Shown: positions 49,688 through 63,094, counted from the stretch's first letter. The stretch is DNA of 64,000 nt from Lytechinus variegatus (GCF_018143015.1 NC_054740.1:40714680-40778679), one strand, 5' to 3'. The notes: a model not told the origin generated them from the letters alone. Numbers and translations: made by a program.

Positions 49688-52600
49688 ATGGCAACGAAAC
49701 TACCGAGAGATGTTTTGAAATGGATTCAAAGTCTGGATCTCACATCTCCTGTCAGAAACGTCAAAAAGTGAGTTTTTAGTTGGAGACCTTTTTTTTCAAA
49801 GGAAAATAATAGGCCTTTGGGGCCTATATAAAAATCAGACATGTCTCTTTTGAGACTGATGGGTGAGTGTGACACTTATCCAAAACTAGGTTATGATCTG
49901 AGAGTGAGAGTGTGTCTGTCTGTCTGTCAGTCACTCACTGACTCAGGCAGAGTCAGTGAAAGACCTCAGTTTTCTTGAGTTTTGTCAGTGTTTTTACCTT
50001 CCGAAATAAGATTAAGAAAATCTTCATTTCAGAAGCCAAAACTAGTGAAGTCAAGTCAGACAAATTTGTCTTCTTGTTCAATTAATTGTGCGCATTAAAG
50101 ACAAGGCAAATTTTCCAAAACCCAATGAAATTTTAAATAGATCTAGGCCCTATTTCAGAATGTAAAAGACAAAAATTAGATTCTGAACACATTGTCATTG
50201 AGAAAAAAAAATAAAATGTGATGTCATTCATCATTGTCAATTGTAGTCAATGCTCTGACTGAGACTGAGACACAGGTCAGAGCCAGCAAAATCCATCTGT
50301 TTTGCTTTTGGAGGAATATTTTTTTATACTTTTTTTAAATTGATCAGCGTTGTTGATCAGTGTCTGCACACCTAATTGCTAACAAAGTTGAGACTAATCA
50401 CAAATTTCTTTGATATTTCATATAAATTTCAGTAGATGTTAATCCTTAATGATTTGAAGATTTATTTTTAATGAATGTGCCATAAATCTTAAATTCTGTA
50501 AATAACAGAATTTTAAAAATTCTATTAAATAGGGTGTCTATAGACAGAATTGATCGATATTAGTAAAGTGGTAATCCACAGATCTACATTTAATCTTGCT
50601 GTTTATTTTCTCTTCCACGACACAGAGATTTTTCAAATGGCTACCTTGTGGCCGAGATATTTTCATGGTACTACCCCCAGGACATCACTATGCACTCTTA
50701 CGACAACTGCAGCGGAATTCAGGGCAAATTGGGCAACTGGTCCTTGTTGCGTACTTTCTTCAAGAAGAAGAATATTGATATTCCAAATCAGTTGATCGAT
50801 GGGACTATTCATTCAAGACCTGATGCTGCAGAGTTGCTTGTTCAGTACCTGTATACAAATCTCACAAATCGGAAGTAAGATATTCCCTAATTTCTGTTTT
50901 TAATCTGGCAAATTAAATTGAAACAATAGGTTAACTCTTTGCGTGCTGAATTAATTTGGGGGGACAATGACAATTGTTTCCATGTTTTATTTAATTTGAG
51001 ATTTCCATATTGCACCATTGATACTTTTTATTATTATATAGATGTTATTCAAGAACTATTGCCTTTTATCAGCTTATCTAATTTGAAGGTAGGGTAGACA
51101 ACGCAAAGGGTTAAAAAAATAAAGGGGTAAGAAGAAGATAAGAGATATTTAATAGTTCCATGACTGCTGCTGCCTTGTCACTGATGATGATAATGATTTA
51201 GTGATGATGATGATGATAACTATACTAGAATCCTATAATTGTGATCATAAGAATGATAATGATAACATTGATGATGGTAAAATGATGATTGATAATGATG
51301 GCGATAATGATTATGATATTGATAATCATAATGATGACAATGATAATCATGATGATGATGATGGAGATGGAGGTGATGGATGAGAATCATCCTGGATGGT
51401 GGCGATGATTATGACCGTGGATGCTGCTGCTGATGATGATCATGATCATGATGGATGATTATGGTGATGATAATGATGATCATGATCATGAAGTTGATGA
51501 TGATGATGTTAAAGATCATGATGATAATCATGACCATCATGATAATCATGATCATCATGATGATCATCATAATCATGATGATGGATGATGATGGTGATGA
51601 TTATGATGATCATGAAGTTGATGATGATGATGATGATCATGATCATCATGATGATGATGATCATGTTCATGATGATGATCATCATCATTATCATCATGAT
51701 CATGATGATGATCATGATGATGATCATCATCATCATGGATGATGATGGTGATGATTATGATGATCATGATCATGAAGTTGATGGTGATCATGATCATGAT
51801 GATTATGATGATGGATGATGATGGTGATGATTATAATGATCATGATGATCATGATAATGATCCTGATGATGATGATTATGATGATAGTGATGATTATGAT
51901 GATCATGGTCATGAAGTTGATGATGATGATGATGATCGTGATCATGATGATTATAATGATGGATGATGATGGTGATGATTATGATGATCATGATCATGAA
52001 GTTGACGATGATGATCATCATCATCATGATCATCATGATCATAATCATGATGATGATCATGATCATGATGATGATGATGATAATGATCCTGTTGATGATG
52101 ATGATCATCATCATTATGATTTTGATGATATTGATGATTATGATGATCATTATGATGAAAATGGTGATGGTGATGATTGTGATGATCTGGATGGTGATGG
52201 TGATTTATCCCTGTCTAAGCTAAAAGTTGGCCTTATTGTTCAGATACCAATGATGAGCCACATGCATTGCCATGATTCTCTTTTATAAAAGGGAACTTTG
52301 ATGTAATTTTTAAAGGGGATGTTTGAGTTTCATGCTGAATTTGACTTTGGGTCACTTGGCTTTCTTCAGTATCATGTTTCTAAAATGATTGATAGTGTAT
52401 CTTTAACTACTAAAGTTTAGTTCATATTTGTGTATGATTAATTTATGATCGAATATCTTTGAACTGGATTTTATTTTGCTCCATTTATTTCTACATAATT
52501 CTTACATATTCATGTACATCTCACACAGCAAAGTGTTGGATTTGACTTACTGTTACTTGATATTGATAGTTAAAATTCACAGGTTTTACCGAAGTAAGTT

Positions 52601-54875
52601 TTGCAATATCTGCAGATCTACTTCTCAGTTTATGCAGAAAAAATATTCTTGGAATCAATTGTAAAAAAAAAAATCCATACTAGCTCGACTATAGTCCTGT
52701 TAATGTCAATTCTGACAATGAATTCAATATATTTTTTCTCTTTTCTATTTTTATTGTTTTTTGGCACAATCTCAAAATTTATCTGTTATCCTTCTATGCT
52801 AATCTCTCAGATTGAAGCGTCTAGCTTTAGACCGTGACATCGACTTCACGGACCATCACTACCAGCAGACCTTGCCGATACATGCCAGGAATACTGCTGC
52901 AATGGCAGTTAGAACAAATCTCAAGATCACAGAGTTTGAAACGGAACCAAACATCATCACATGTCAGCAAAAGGTATAGGCATGCAGTTACCGCACCCAA
53001 GAGTGGGCGGGGTCGGCAGGCAGAGTGGGGTGGTATTTTTTTCATTGAACCTGAATTTAAAAGCCTTCTTTTGGATGAATTAATCCCCTATAGTGTTTGT
53101 CAGTATTCCACTTTATTTCTTAATTATTTGAATGAGGATCTTAAAACTGTGACGTTGAGGATGATATGAAATAAAACTTATTTTAGTGGATTTGTTTTGG
53201 TCATGATCCCAATAAAAATGACATACAATTATTGGGGGAATATAAAACCTTTTTTTCCAAGAATAGAACAGGCTGGAAATTCAGGATATAATCTTTGCTT
53301 TCTGGTAAACGCGATCACTTATTAATGTTCAAGAGTCTTTGTAATGGAAGAAGAAACATTACCGAGAGCATATTTGAAACTATGAAGAAATAAAGTGGAA
53401 GATAGAAAAAAATGATAACTTATATTTTCTATATATTTTGCTAAACCAAAAACAATATTTTGCCTGCATTTTGTCAAATGTCTTTTTAATTTATTTGTTC
53501 CAAACCCAATGCTAAAATGATATACTTGTCCTATTTCTTTTATTTCATAAGTTGCTTGTAAATTTTTTACTCTTTATGAAAATATTTTTCAGGTAAATAA
53601 TAAATAGTAAAAATATAAATTTTGATCTATATTTTATGCTCTTTCACCTAGCCCAGGGTAATATATTGTGTGCCATTGGATTGTCAACTACATTGATGCT
53701 TTATTAACATCATTAGTATTATCAATATGTTTACGACCAGGCTCAGGATATCATTACGCGTCACAGTCAGCATCGGCAGGAGGATCGTTTAGAAGATCCT
53801 GCACGATTCAACATCAAACCTACTATAGGACAGAAGTGTGTGAGAAGACCCGTCCCCCAAACACCTCATTCCACCCAGGCCAAGAACAGCCCACAGCGGG
53901 AATACCTAATCAAAGAAAGTAAGTTAGTTTAATGGCCACCGCACACCTTACGACCCGACTGGTCGGCGACTGGCTTGCGACTTAGTGAGGGGAGATGAAT
54001 CGCAAGGCAGTCATAAGCCTCGACACCGCACACCTTGCGATCCGATCTGCGACTCACGCATGCACTTTTTGCTTTTTGGCATAGCATCTGAGAAATTGCG
54101 CTTACTACTGCGTATGCGCGTTGTTTATCATAATACGCGTTATGCAACTCTGCTGTCTGATTGGCTGGGGGTTGGATTGAGCTTGCGATCCAGTCATAAG
54201 GATTAGACATGTCAAATCCTTCCGATTTTCCTTGCGACTTGTCTCTGACCGGTCTGCGACGCTCAAGCTGACAAGAACTGTGAAGTCACATCTCCCCTCA
54301 CCCAGTTGATATATCTATTTTGAAGTGATATTTTGTTGGTACTCAGAAGCAGGCTAGCAGAACCAAAATTTGATTTCATTTTCTGTTTTGATTTGCAAAA
54401 GTAATCAATGATGTAGTTTGTATTGAGAAATGTGGACTTTAGAGATTACCTGATAATCTTTTGTTTTTTTATACTTATATCAGTATATATCTCATTAACA
54501 TTGAGTATTATAATGATAATAGCAATACTATAAGTATAAAGCATTTGGAGATGCTGTATATAATCTTCAAATTAACAATACTAAAGTCTGCATATTTGTT
54601 GGACAAAGGCGAGTTTTGAACTGTTTTGTAAATCGTTCAAAAGAAGTATCATTGAGGTTACTATGATGTATATTATGGTCATTGAATTCATTTGTTTGGG
54701 TTTTTTTTTTAATCTTCCAGACACTAATTCAACCCCCATGCAAACCACCTCATCACCCAGCGTTCACTTCAAGGAAATCAAGGTCAATCAACTTGATCAT
54801 GTGACACAACAGGTGATCCGACCCACCAGCATGTCGCCAAGCAACGTCCTCCCTCCAATCTCTGGAAAATCATAA
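49688..54875 (+). CDS. SPATA4: SPATA4-like CH-domain protein, five exons
   Basis: Exons 49688-49767, 50626-50874, 52811-52973, 53741-53918 and 54721-54875 (TAA at 54873) join in phase to 274 residues. The N-terminal calponin-homology domain of SPATA4/SPEF1 type covers about residues 5-110: LPRDVLKWIQSLDL, then RNVKKDFSNGYLVAEIF, GKLGNWSLL, LIDGTIHSRPDAAE and LYTNLTNRK. It is followed by the SPATA4 motif DFTDHHYQQTLP and a basic region ending near FNIKPTIG, which parallels human WFDVKPTVG. Mammalian SPATA4 is testis-enriched, and related CH proteins act at axonemal microtubules, so a sperm or ciliary role is likely. Intron 2 carries a 1-kb GAT-type microsatellite and intron 4 a repeat element. 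It is shorter than the roughly 305-residue human protein, mainly because the human N-terminal extension is missing. Confidence 0.94.
51183..52205. repeat. 1-kb GAT/ATC microsatellite in SPATA4 intron 2
   Basis: Runs of GAT alternate with ATC runs, giving many short palindromes such as GATGATCATC. There are higher-order repeats of about 75-170 bp, with the phrase GATGATGGTGATGATTATGA recurring. All frames read Met/Ile/Asp/His and are not genes. Confidence 0.95.
53934..54303. mobile_element. GC-richer repeat element in SPATA4 intron 4
   Basis: CACCGCACACCTT occurs twice (53939 and 54024), with GACCCGACTGGTCGGCGACT on the left and a partly inverse GACCGGTCTGCGAC on the right. Probably a degraded inverted-repeat transposon; it starts 16 bp after the exon 4 donor. 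Confidence 0.45.
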
Positions 54876-55135
54876 TGGAACATTGGGCTTATTAAAGAAC
54901 ATTTCAATGCCTTGGAGCCGTCCAATCACAAAATCAAGTGAAGTGTATTCTGTTGTATTTGTTGGGTTTTTTTGGGGGGGGTTTGCTGATCTGTATGTTC
55001 AGCTTTGTTAGCAGAGAGAGATAAAAAAAGTTGAGTGCAGTCGAACATTGGGCTTTGATGGAAAAGAACATTTCAATGCCATTGTGCCATCCAATTACAA
55101 AATCACCCAAAGAGCATTCTATTTTTACATTTTTT
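54876..55135 (+). repeat. Direct duplication at the SPATA4 3' end
   Basis: Two copies of about 85 bp (54878-54960 and 55043-55130) share GAACATTGGGCT, AAGAACATTTCAATGCC and ACAAAATCA. They lie just after the stop codon, so they probably form part of the 3'UTR. Confidence 0.6.
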
Positions 55136-55188
55136 GTTGATAAATATGTCCATTTCAGATTATGCCATCCTCTTAGTAAGCGTTGGTA

Positions 55189-55435
55189 GCACATTGGGTG
55201 ATTTCAAGTTCGGTGTTGGCCTTGGTGTTGGTGTTAGTGTTGGAATTTTGATTGCTTCCCCTAGCTTCAAAACTTATTCAGAGTTTTTGAAACTGATCCA
55301 GATCACATTATTGACATATCAAAAACTAGTGAGTGACATTTCGGGACCATCCTAATGTTATGTTTGGTGTTATAATCGTGTAAAAATTGACCCAACACCA
55401 AAAGGTCAACACTGAACTTGAAATCACCCAGTGAG
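55189..55435. mobile_element. Inverted-repeat element, about 245 bp
   Basis: ATTGGGTGATTTCAAGTTC near the left end is mirrored by GAACTTGAAATCACCCAGT near the right. A GGTGTTGGTGTTAGTGTTGG microsatellite-like run is inside. Confidence 0.6.
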
Positions 55436-56377
55436 ATGGGAAATAGTTGAGTGTAAAAAGTTGAATACAAATAGTAAATAGGATTTCACTGAATTGTCAG
55501 AGCTGACATTTTTACTAACAACTTTCAGGAATTCCTTCTGTCTAGGTAGATTTTGAAGCTAATGGAACAGACAGACAAATTTCAGTCCACTTACATGTGA
55601 TTCATTAACTATCTCGAGCCTGCGCACATGTGTAGTGTCTTTAAAATTTGTGTTACAGCATAATCTGCCAGGCTCCAACAGGTATTTGGTGGGATTGTAG
55701 GTGTTTGTCAACTTGAATTATTGAAAATGTCATTTTAACTTATTATTTGCTCTTGTGGTGCCAAGGCAATCGGTTCAAGTAATAGAGGATTTCTGAAATG
55801 TTTGACACTGTAATGTAGATGGTTCATATATTAATGTAAATATCCTTGTTGATGTATTATTTAATTAAATGGCTTGTTATAGTAATGCACTGCTTAGGAT
55901 CACGTGCATGTATATTATGAAGTAATATTTATCGATTGAACTAATTTTTCATCTCACTTTCATTGAGGCACCTGGTATTTTCTTCATACTGATTTCATTA
56001 AAACCTGTCTAAAATGTCATTGTGATAAGAGTTGGGGCAACTCAATAATGGCTGTGTAACTCAGAATGACTACAATGTAATCTTTTTGAAAAGTTTAACT
56101 CAAGATTTTTTTTTCTTTCTGCGGCCATAAGATAATGTTAATTATGTTTAGATTTTCATCTTTCCCCCAAAGAAGAAGTTTCTTTTACCCCTACCAACAG
56201 ATTTCTGATAATAAAGTACTTTACAAATTGATAAATTGTCCCTACCACTTGTCACTACAGATAGTCTCAGTGATACAATACTACACGATAACTAGAGAGA
56301 TCTTATTTATATTTGCATCAAAATTCATGAATTTCATGTAAAAAAGAATCTATTTTTAGGTGTCGTAACATATGAGC

Positions 56378-56520
56378 CAAATAATGAATGTTCTATTCAT
56401 TTGTGCAATGAACAGAATACTTAATTCAGTGAAAGATGAAATGGATGATCCATAAATCATTTCATCTTTCACCTCATGAAGTATTCTGCCCATATTGCAC
56501 TCATAAATATTCATTATTTG
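56378..56520. mobile_element. Hairpin MITE, about 145 bp
   Basis: CAAATAATGAATGTTCTATT is mirrored by a degenerate ATAAATATTCATTATTTG, and the inner CAGTGAAAGATGAAATG by CATTTCATCTTTCACCT. Confidence 0.65.
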
Positions 56521-58747
56521 TATATCATTGAACAGCAAAACATTCTTTGATTACTTCTTCTTTCTCATTCTCCTGCTTTTAAAAATATATTTCTTTTTCA
56601 AGGTTGGATTCCCATTTCGATTTACTAATATTTTCTTAATTATGCAATTTAAATACTTTTCTGCTCCATCAAAATGTGAATGACTGAAGTTGAATACTTA
56701 TCTCTTAATATTGATGCTAACTTTTGAAGAACAAACAGCTAAGAACACAATATCAATGTTAATTTCAGCTAAAATTCAGCATCCACTGTTTCTAATTTGC
56801 AAAAAAATTTTATCTTTTGTTGGAACAGCATATACGCAGGTTCTTAAATGTATCCAAATGTAATTAAAGAAGGAATAAATTCAACAGAGATAAACGTAGG
56901 TACAATTAAATTTATATTCCTATAGCAGTTGGGGTCTTCAGCACTGAAAACTGCCATTGATATTGCAACATGTAGTTTATAACTGTATTATTGAAACATG
57001 TACAGTGTAGATGATACTGATATTAACATTTATTAATTGCTATAATATGGATATAGGAACTAAAATCGGAATAAATAGAATAATGTGGCTGAGGGTTTTA
57101 TCTATAGATTGTGTAAATTTTTGCAGTATTTCTTTGACATCGCCTTTAACATGTACATGTTATGCAATAATAGCTTCTAATGTGTATTGAAATGTATTTC
57201 AGGAAATTAATTAATTCAAGAGATGACATGTTTGTATTATATGTTAATATTGCCTTTCAAGAAAACATGCATGATAATAATAAATTGTAATTGTCTGTAC
57301 AAATAAGTTCAACAAAATGTGTCTTTTTACAGTACAGAAATCCTCAAGTTAGATTGCATGAATATGATGTATAGATTCAGCTGAGAACCAAATCCAGAAA
57401 AAAGTGTATATTTTCATACATTTTGAAACCCAAAATGAAATCATAACAGAGAAGTTCAACAGGCCTTCAAAGAGATTGTTGTGTAGGATATAACACATAC
57501 AGGGCCCCACTTTTGACTGATTTTTCTGATCTTTCACACATGATAGAATACCACAGATTCTTTCAATGAGAGAAAATTTATATTCCTCTAAGGTGGCATC
57601 CCTTTTGCTAGCTTTGAAGAATGTTGAGATGAATAACACGTACTTGTAGGGGGAGGGGCTACCGCTTCAGGGAGCACATTGAAAGTTTTCTGAAAAGCAC
57701 CTCAGGAAGAGTATCATTGACAGACGTTACCAATATTTGGGAATCCTTGCATCTGATTGGCTTAGAGCAAGTTAATCGGTGAAAATCAATGACGAAACTC
57801 TTCATGAGATGCTTCCACCGGTTCACTGGACTTTGACACCCTTACAGAGCTTTACGCAATTCATTGGTTGTTTTGGTATTGTTGCATTTACTTTAATGTT
57901 TGTATATAGCTCTACATATTGTCCAAATAATCCACTCCTACAATGATTAAAAAGTAATAATGTATATATACAGCGTACATATACTGGTATAATTTTCATG
58001 TAAAAAAAAAATGCTCTACATGTATGTGCAGCATCCCCTCCCCTCCTTCCACACACACACACACGTAAGAAAAAGAACAAAGTTTAGTCACAAAAATATT
58101 CTTCATGTGTGATTTATTTCTTTGATGAAATTACTTCAAAATGTAACAAGTAAATACATTCACATAAGTTAACAAAAACAAAGCATTGTCCAATTTGTGA
58201 TATTATGCCATTGTTACACACACATACATGGCAGTATGCCAAAGAATTTCAGATATATTCAGATCTCGGATTTAAGAATCTTCAAAATCATGTAATTATT
58301 CAACCTTTGTAACAAATTAATCAGAAATAAAATGGAAACTTGTTTAGTTTCGGTATTACAATAACGTAAAACAAACGTATCAATTTATAAAAAAAACTGA
58401 GAGAAAATTAAAGTGGTTTCATAGGAGATGTTAAGTGGTCTCAGAATACCAATTTCTTTTAATAGATAACTTTTTTTTAATCAAAGATAAAAAGGATCTC
58501 AGAATACCGCATGATGGTTTCATTTCATACAATTTTGTTGCAGTAAAAAAAAAATTACAAAATTCTTGACAAAAGCTTTTAAACTTTATCTGACACCATG
58601 ATTTTAGTAGCAAATTAACAGTTATCTTTAAGCTTGCTATGATAAGTTTAACTGAAGTTCCCTGACTTTCAGTAAAGAGTTGCTTCTAATAATTTACTTT
58701 ATCACACCATACTGATACTAATGCAAACCACACAGATGTAAAAACCA

Positions 58748-58879
58748 GGGTCCTGTAACACATAAAACAGCGATTAATCGTACGCTTGATTTTCATGATT
58801 GATTGTACATTGTAGTCAATGCAATCAATTGTTAACAAAATGTTCTCCGATGATTGCTAAGCTTTGTGTTACGAGCCCT
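58748..58879. mobile_element. MITE, GGGCTCCGTAACACAAAG family, copy 3
   Basis: Ends GGGTCCTGTAACACA and GCTTTGTGTTACGAGCCC. It abuts a second, unrelated hairpin MITE that begins at 58881. Confidence 0.6.
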
Positions 58880-58880
58880 A

Positions 58881-59052
58881 GGTGGGTGTTTCATAAAGCT
58901 GTTCGTAAGATAAGAACGACTTTAAGAAAAACTGGTGATCCTTTCTTTTGGTAAATGGTATACACCATAGGCGATGGTTTAGCGCGTAAGAAAGGATCAC
59001 AAGTCGTTCTTAAAGTTGCTCTTAACTTACAAACAGCTTTATGAAATGGCCT
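58881..59052. mobile_element. Hairpin MITE, GGTGGGTGTTTCATAAAGC family, best copy
   Basis: Ends GGTGGGTGTTTCATAAAGCT and AGCTTTATGAAATGGCC; inner GGTGATCCTTTCTT is mirrored by AAGAAAGGATCAC. Directly adjacent to the MITE at 58748-58879. Confidence 0.75.
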
Positions 59053-60277
59053 ACAGTTATGTTTCAAAAAGAGTGTATCAGAATTAATGACTTAACAGCC
59101 AGCAGTGGATAATTTCCTTTGCCTTTTCCTTGATAGTAAAACAATTAAGTGAATAGTATTACAACCTTTCCAGGGTACAATTCGCAATTGTGTGTTCGAG
59201 TCATCTTTATACATGTACATTTCTTCTTTTAGGGGATATTCCCACATGGATTCAAAATACAAATTCCACTTCTGTAAGAAACCTGCAAATACTACCATGT
59301 CGGTGTTGATTTTGAGCTGCATTTCATAAATCATACCATACCCATACGTATTCACCGGACAGTACACACAATTCCTGAATACAAATCAATTAAGGTTCAT
59401 GCTTTGGCACCCGGCTGCACTGCATCAAATGCATGCTAATAGAATAGAATACAAGAAAAATATATCTATATATCTCAATAACCTTTCTCTTCTCTATACA
59501 CAATCAACTAAAACTTTTTACACAATCATATAAAAAAGAAGAAAAATCAAATATACAATTATTTACATCCATTTTTTACATTCAGCATATAATTTCAAGG
59601 TGCTTCAAATTAGGTGGTGCCATATATTTCAATGTGTATGCTAGGTCGATTCATTTCAATGCTAATATATACATTCAAGTTCACATGAATATTTATACAA
59701 GGAGACATACATCATCCCAATGCCCCCACAAATACAAAAAAAGAAACAGAGAATATTGTTTTGTAAAGACAACAGGACGAACAAAACATGTCAATATTCA
59801 TTAAAAAGAATACAATGTACTTTACAATCATTCTCACTTAAGATGTCTTCTTAATCAAATTGGATATTTTTTTTTCAATAAAAATTAAATATGATTATTC
59901 ATCAAATTGGATGTGTACTTCTCATACATTTCTCTTTAAAAAGTTTGTTGACCTTCATACTGACACACAGGTGAATACCAAGAGAATATGCTTAAAAAGT
60001 ATAAACAATGAGTCAACAAAGACATGGCACCTCAATTGAACTGGGACAACACCCCTTTAACTTAAAACAAACTTCCAAGAGAAATAACTATCAACACTCT
60101 ACTACTAAAGATGATGATATGCACCATTCATACAGTGCACTTTAAATTTTATGGTTTCTAAGTTTATGTTTCAGTTTATGTTTCTTAAGCACAGCTCAAG
60201 TGATTCTATGGATGCTCAAGCAATCAAGGAGTTCCTTCCTACCAGGCGCACCCAAACCCAGGTGGAGGGTGGCAAAT

Positions 60278-60391
60278 GTAAATCAACGGCTTACCTAAGA
60301 ATGCAAGTGCTGTGGTGGAATATGAACCCTGGACGTAAATAAACAGCTTACCAAAGAATGCAAGTGCTGTGGTGGAATATGAACCCTAGAC
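60278..60391 (-). repeat. 57-bp tandem duplication in a SINE-like fragment
   Basis: Two head-to-tail units share GAATGCAAGTGCTGTGGTGG and TATGAACCCT. GAACCC and the neighbouring CACCCAAACCCAGGTGGAG recall minus-strand tRNA-derived SINEs. Confidence 0.5.
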
Positions 60392-61224
60392 TTTGTAGTC
60401 CAATGCCCAGCGATTTATTGACTGAATGGCCCACAGCATGTCTACTACAACAACAATTTCCAAATAATGCAGAAGACACCTTAACAAGGAAAACTGAAAA
60501 CCAGACTCTTTCTATCTTGGATTCTCAATGCATGTTTCACATGAAAATTTCCCTGTGTAATCAATCTTAATTACAACTTCTTATTTGATTGTTACTATTT
60601 CTATGTAATAGCAATCTAATAAAAAACATTAAATGTTATTCATTAACATTACTTTACAATATTAATGAAGCGTGCATGCAGCAGAACATGTATCTATTGA
60701 GTTGTGTCAGTCAAACTTTACAGGCATGTGGCTAAAATAAAGATGTATTTTTTTTTCAAAACAAACATTTAAAATCATACACACATTAAAATGTCAAACT
60801 TGCATTATCCCATGCAATTCTTTCTTGACTTTAAGAAATGAAATTATAAAGTGGTAGGGCACTCATTCACTTTAAAATATCAAAAAGCTGAATAAATAAT
60901 TCAAAAGAGAGAAGTTGTTATCCACATTAACCCGTGAAATACAACACTCTTCCCTCAATTGAACAAAAAAAAAATTTGGACGGACTCTAAAAAAACATCT
61001 TCTTTTGAAATTTGATCAAAGCAAGTTGAACTACACGAACAAGAAAGATGACGAATCTCGATGGGTTCTAGACTGTGCACAGTCAAATTTATGCCTCCTG
61101 TCATTTCCACATTTGCAAAAAAATCTAATCAATACATTTCAATGAATTATAATCATTATGAAAATTGTGTCGGCAATACTACACATTCATTAAATTAGGA
61201 TTATTTTCTATTTTAAAATATATA

Positions 61225-61976
61225 CAGTCCGACCTCTCTTATCTGGCCTCCCCTTATCCGGATCTCTCTATTATCCGGACGCACACTTGCCAAGATTTTT
61301 TCTTTTTAATCCAATCTAGTACGTGAGTAAATGAGGTTGCAATCTAAACTCAATCCTATACGCAAACTCCCTTTGATTACATATATTTTTCAAGATAGTC
61401 TACCTACAACAACATTATTTTTCATGAAAATATCTCACCCAAATCACCGAAAGAACTTAGGCAGGATAATTTTCCAGGAAATTGGGGCGCAGTGCAAACA
61501 TTTCATCACGTTCTCTTTTTGCTTCCCGGGAAACACAACACATGTCTCACTAGCTTACGCTAGGCCTCATACGGACAGCGCCATCTATTATGTTCAAGCC
61601 TACAGTCAGTGTAACAATGGCTGACATTGCAAAGCTGCGATAGCCGCCGCGATGATCCAATTGTAAAACTTAGTTTCATTGAGTCATTCATTCTCTTTCT
61701 CTCGAGGTATGCTCGATTTATACCTCAATCATTTGAGCAGGTAAATTATCCAACAGTTTTGGCCACCACTCGATTTTATTTCTGTAAAAATACCGCCTAT
61801 AATTTGCACTGACACTGCAGTGAATTCTGTCTGTGTATGCCCACTAAATAGACTACGTGCAGCTACTATTGTGGAGGCAGCTGTGTGTATTTAATATTGG
61901 GCCTCCCAGATCCAGATAAATCCCTTATGCGGATTCGTGCTGGTACCAACACGTCCGGATAAGAGAGGTCGGACTG
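61225..61976. mobile_element. Pogo/Tc1-like non-autonomous element, TA-flanked
   Basis: Ends CAGTCCGACCTCTCTTATC and GATAAGAGAGGTCGGACTG are perfect inverses for 19 bp or more. TA lies on both sides (61223-61224 and 61977-61978). ATCCGGA motifs recur inside. The 97-codon open frame within shows no transposase motifs. Terminal sequence and TA target suggest pogo-type mobilisation. Confidence 0.8.
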
Positions 61977-62479
61977 TATATATATAATTGATTTGTTCAT
62001 ACAGGTGTCAAGTGAGGTATTGCCATAATATAGACAAACTATTGACCAAAGACGATGTCAAGATATGACAACAATATGAACAAACTACATGTACACAAAC
62101 AGAAGAGAGATTGTGAATTATCCACAATAAGCCATAAATACAGTATCTCTCTTGAATGTGCTTTGAAAAGATTAAATTTCATACCCTGCTCAACAGTTAT
62201 GAATCATTCCTGCACAACAATTAAAGGTAGTTTTCAAGATGCATTATATTGTTATTTTCTACAAGATTTTTCATCAATATGAATCATTCTTGCACGAGAC
62301 ATTGAAGGTAGTATCCAAGACAATGTATATTATTATTTTCAACACGATCTTTAAAAAGATTTTTTATTAATATGAATCATTCTTGCATGAAAAATTAATA
62401 ATGGTTTTCAAGACAATTCTTATTATTTTTCAACAAGATTTTGTCTCTTTTGCCCATCAGAAAGTGGTCTCGATATTAC

Positions 62480-62915
62480 CAAAGATGAGTGAACTATCTC
62501 GCAAGAATTTGATCTGACTGCTCATATATACTGTACATTTATATGATTCAATGCAAGTGAACTGTTCTGCAAGTATTTGACCTCTGACCTCTCGTATGAC
62601 CTATGCTGTGTGAACTCTCTCACAAAAAATTGAACTCACTGCTACATATATTTGACCTATGACCAGTACTTTAGTGCACTGTCCTATAACAATGTGACCT
62701 CTGACCTGCACTTGAGTGTACTGTCCGGCAAAATTTGACCTCTGACTCGCAGTTGAGTGCACTGTCCTGCAAAACTTGACCTCTGACCTGCACTTGAGTG
62801 TACTGTCCTGTAAAAAGAATTGACCTCCGACCTGCAGTTGAGTGTACTGTCCTGCAAAACACTGACATCTGACCTGCAGATGAGTGCACTGTCCTGTAAA
62901 AATTTGACCTTTGAC
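62480..62915. repeat. Minisatellite, about 43-bp units
   Basis: About six good units (62668-62912), each with TTGACCTCTGACCTGCA, TTGAGTG and ACTGTCCTGCAAAA, plus degenerate ones to the left. It is immediately downstream of the terminal exon at 62975, so may be part of that gene's 3'UTR. Confidence 0.8.
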
Positions 62916-62974
62916 CCCTACACTGTTCATCCTTGGAAAGAGAACTGTGCTGAAGATTGAATCTATTATAATCA

Positions 62975-63094
62975 TTAGAAAGGATTGATGGGCCTTCCTG
63001 ATCCTACCGGTGAGAACATGCACACTTTAGCCCACATGAGGGCACTGTTCAGTGATATCACAGACTTTCCATCATCCAGGAAGAATGTAGGGCC
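62975..63094 (-). CDS. Terminal coding exon of an unidentified minus-strand gene
   Basis: A good acceptor (CCATTTATGCAG) opens an in-frame 39-codon segment ending in TAA at 62975-62977. The peptide starts GPTFFLDDGKSVISLNSA and ends SGRPINPF. Composition and codon pattern look coding, unlike the surrounding AT-rich repeats. I do not recognise the family. A C-terminal NPF tripeptide is a known EH-domain ligand when exposed, which could hint at endocytic trafficking, but this is weak. The rest of the gene should lie beyond the right edge, upstream of the 180-bp repeat array. Confidence 0.5.
   Translation of the reverse strand, partial: GPTFFLDDGKSVISLNSALMWAKVCMFSPVGSGRPINPF

Larger units (their letters stand above)
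55436..61224. other. Gene-poor interval right of SPATA4
   Basis: AT-rich, without convincing exons. Contains a hairpin (56378-56520), two adjacent MITEs (58748-58879 and 58881-59052) and a SINE-like fragment with a 57-bp tandem duplication (60278-60391). The rest is plain. Confidence 0.55.

Noticed and set aside
51455-52288. Several Met/Ile/Asp/His-rich open frames on both strands
   Set aside because: All are readings of the GAT/ATC microsatellite.
61331-61624. 97-codon frame inside the pogo-like element, possibly a transposase
   Set aside because: No helix-turn-helix or DDE-type motifs and far too short.
62601-63023. 140-codon minus-strand frame with QCTHLQVRCQ-like repeats
   Set aside because: Reading of the 43-bp minisatellite and of the wrong frame of the terminal exon.
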